Origin: Aureimonas sp. SK2
GTDB taxonomy: Bacteria > Pseudomonadota > Alphaproteobacteria > Rhizobiales > Rhizobiaceae
Direction: 5' to 3'
Length of the DNA: 64,000 nt
NCBI RefSeq assembly: GCF_029813115.1
Contig: NZ_JAPZDS010000009.1
Location: 62,001 to 126,000, forward strand
A model generated the notes under the pieces. The model saw nothing but the letters and a program-made list of their open reading frames with translations, did not search any database and was not told where the DNA came from. Both the position numbers and the translations under genes were made by a program. This document shows, in pieces, positions 63,878-64,000 of the stretch (position 1 is the first letter of the stretch; each line of letters starts with the position of its first letter).

Positions 63878-64000
63878 TTACGAGTCTCACACCACGCGAG
63901 ACACCCTGACTTGACGCCTGCCCATCCGACGCCGCACAAGGCGTGATGTTCTCGCGCACGCTCATACGCCGCCGCATCGCCTGACGGCCCCGCTCCCGGG

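Overview
The window is GC-rich, tightly packed bacterial DNA with about 54 protein genes and three tRNA genes. Gene content points to an alphaproteobacterium of the Hyphomicrobiales (Rhizobiales), perhaps Aurantimonadaceae-like. The evidence is many ABC, TTT and FCD-GntR catabolic modules, an OppC with a long periplasmic insert, a PBP1C/alpha-2-macroglobulin pair, tadE/tadG genes, and an RNA complement with tRNA-Ile2(CAU), tRNA-Gln(UUG) and tRNA-Pro(CGG). This placement is inferred from gene families; no rRNA or marker phylogeny is available here.

Layout. (1) 1-3480, minus: glucitol/sorbitol PTS genes (srlE cut by the window edge, srlA, gutM) behind a SorC-family regulator, followed on the plus strand by two unrecognised genes (3611-4997). 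(2) 5002-12857: a divergent FCD-GntR regulator and a six-gene catabolic operon: PdxA2-like dehydrogenase, TIM-barrel isomerase-like enzyme, fused DhaK-DhaL kinase and a tripartite tricarboxylate transporter (TctC, TctB, TctA). It ends in a bidirectional terminator. (3) 12918-18278, minus: an oligopeptide-type ABC importer with a fused double ATPase. (4) 18697-28213: two divergent operons centred on about 23.0 kb. The minus arm holds a dehydrogenase, a PTPS-like protein, a GT4 glycosyltransferase and a methyltransferase. The plus arm holds GTP cyclohydrolase II, a CDP-alcohol phosphotransferase, an FkbM methyltransferase, a sulfatase/LTA-synthase-like membrane protein and a RibD-type reductase. 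A flippase-like LPG-synthase-TM protein lies beside the minus arm. This looks like a biosynthetic cluster for a GTP-derived (pteridine or ribityl-pyrimidine), glycosylated and possibly lipid-linked product. I know no described pathway with this set, and it is the best candidate for an undescribed system. (5) 28215-35779: pbpC and an 1828-residue alpha-2-macroglobulin. (6) 35984-38879: tadE/tadG-type pseudopilin and vWA genes. (7) 39168-40905: small genes and a Tat-exported cyclase-family enzyme.

(8) 41047-47167, minus: a CUT1-type ABC importer in one run with a Cys/Met-metabolism PLP enzyme and a GntR regulator. (9) 47417-49819: an Nramp-fold transporter without the metal-binding motif, then an L-gulonate 3-dehydrogenase/lambda-crystallin-like enzyme. 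(10) 50088-54495, minus: an L-threonate catabolic operon (GntR, ltnD, otnK, otnC, otnI). (11) 54810-56978: an Rrf2 regulator divergent from a thioredoxin-reductase-like flavoprotein and a methyltransferase. (12) 57358-59559: DUF393, DUF427 and ABC1/UbiB-like genes. (13) 59.87-60.0 kb: helically phased short repeats, then tRNA-Ile2, adenine deaminase, tRNA-Gln and tRNA-Pro. (14) 62240-64000: small, unrecognised, mobile-element-like genes bracketed by two near-identical terminators downstream of tRNA-Pro.

The dominant theme is uptake and breakdown of polyols, tetronic acids and related sugar acids, each module carrying its own regulator and transporter. The two C4-acid modules (5.9-12.9 kb and 50-54.5 kb) probably both feed triose phosphates into central metabolism. 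The 18.7-28.2 kb cluster stands apart as anabolic.
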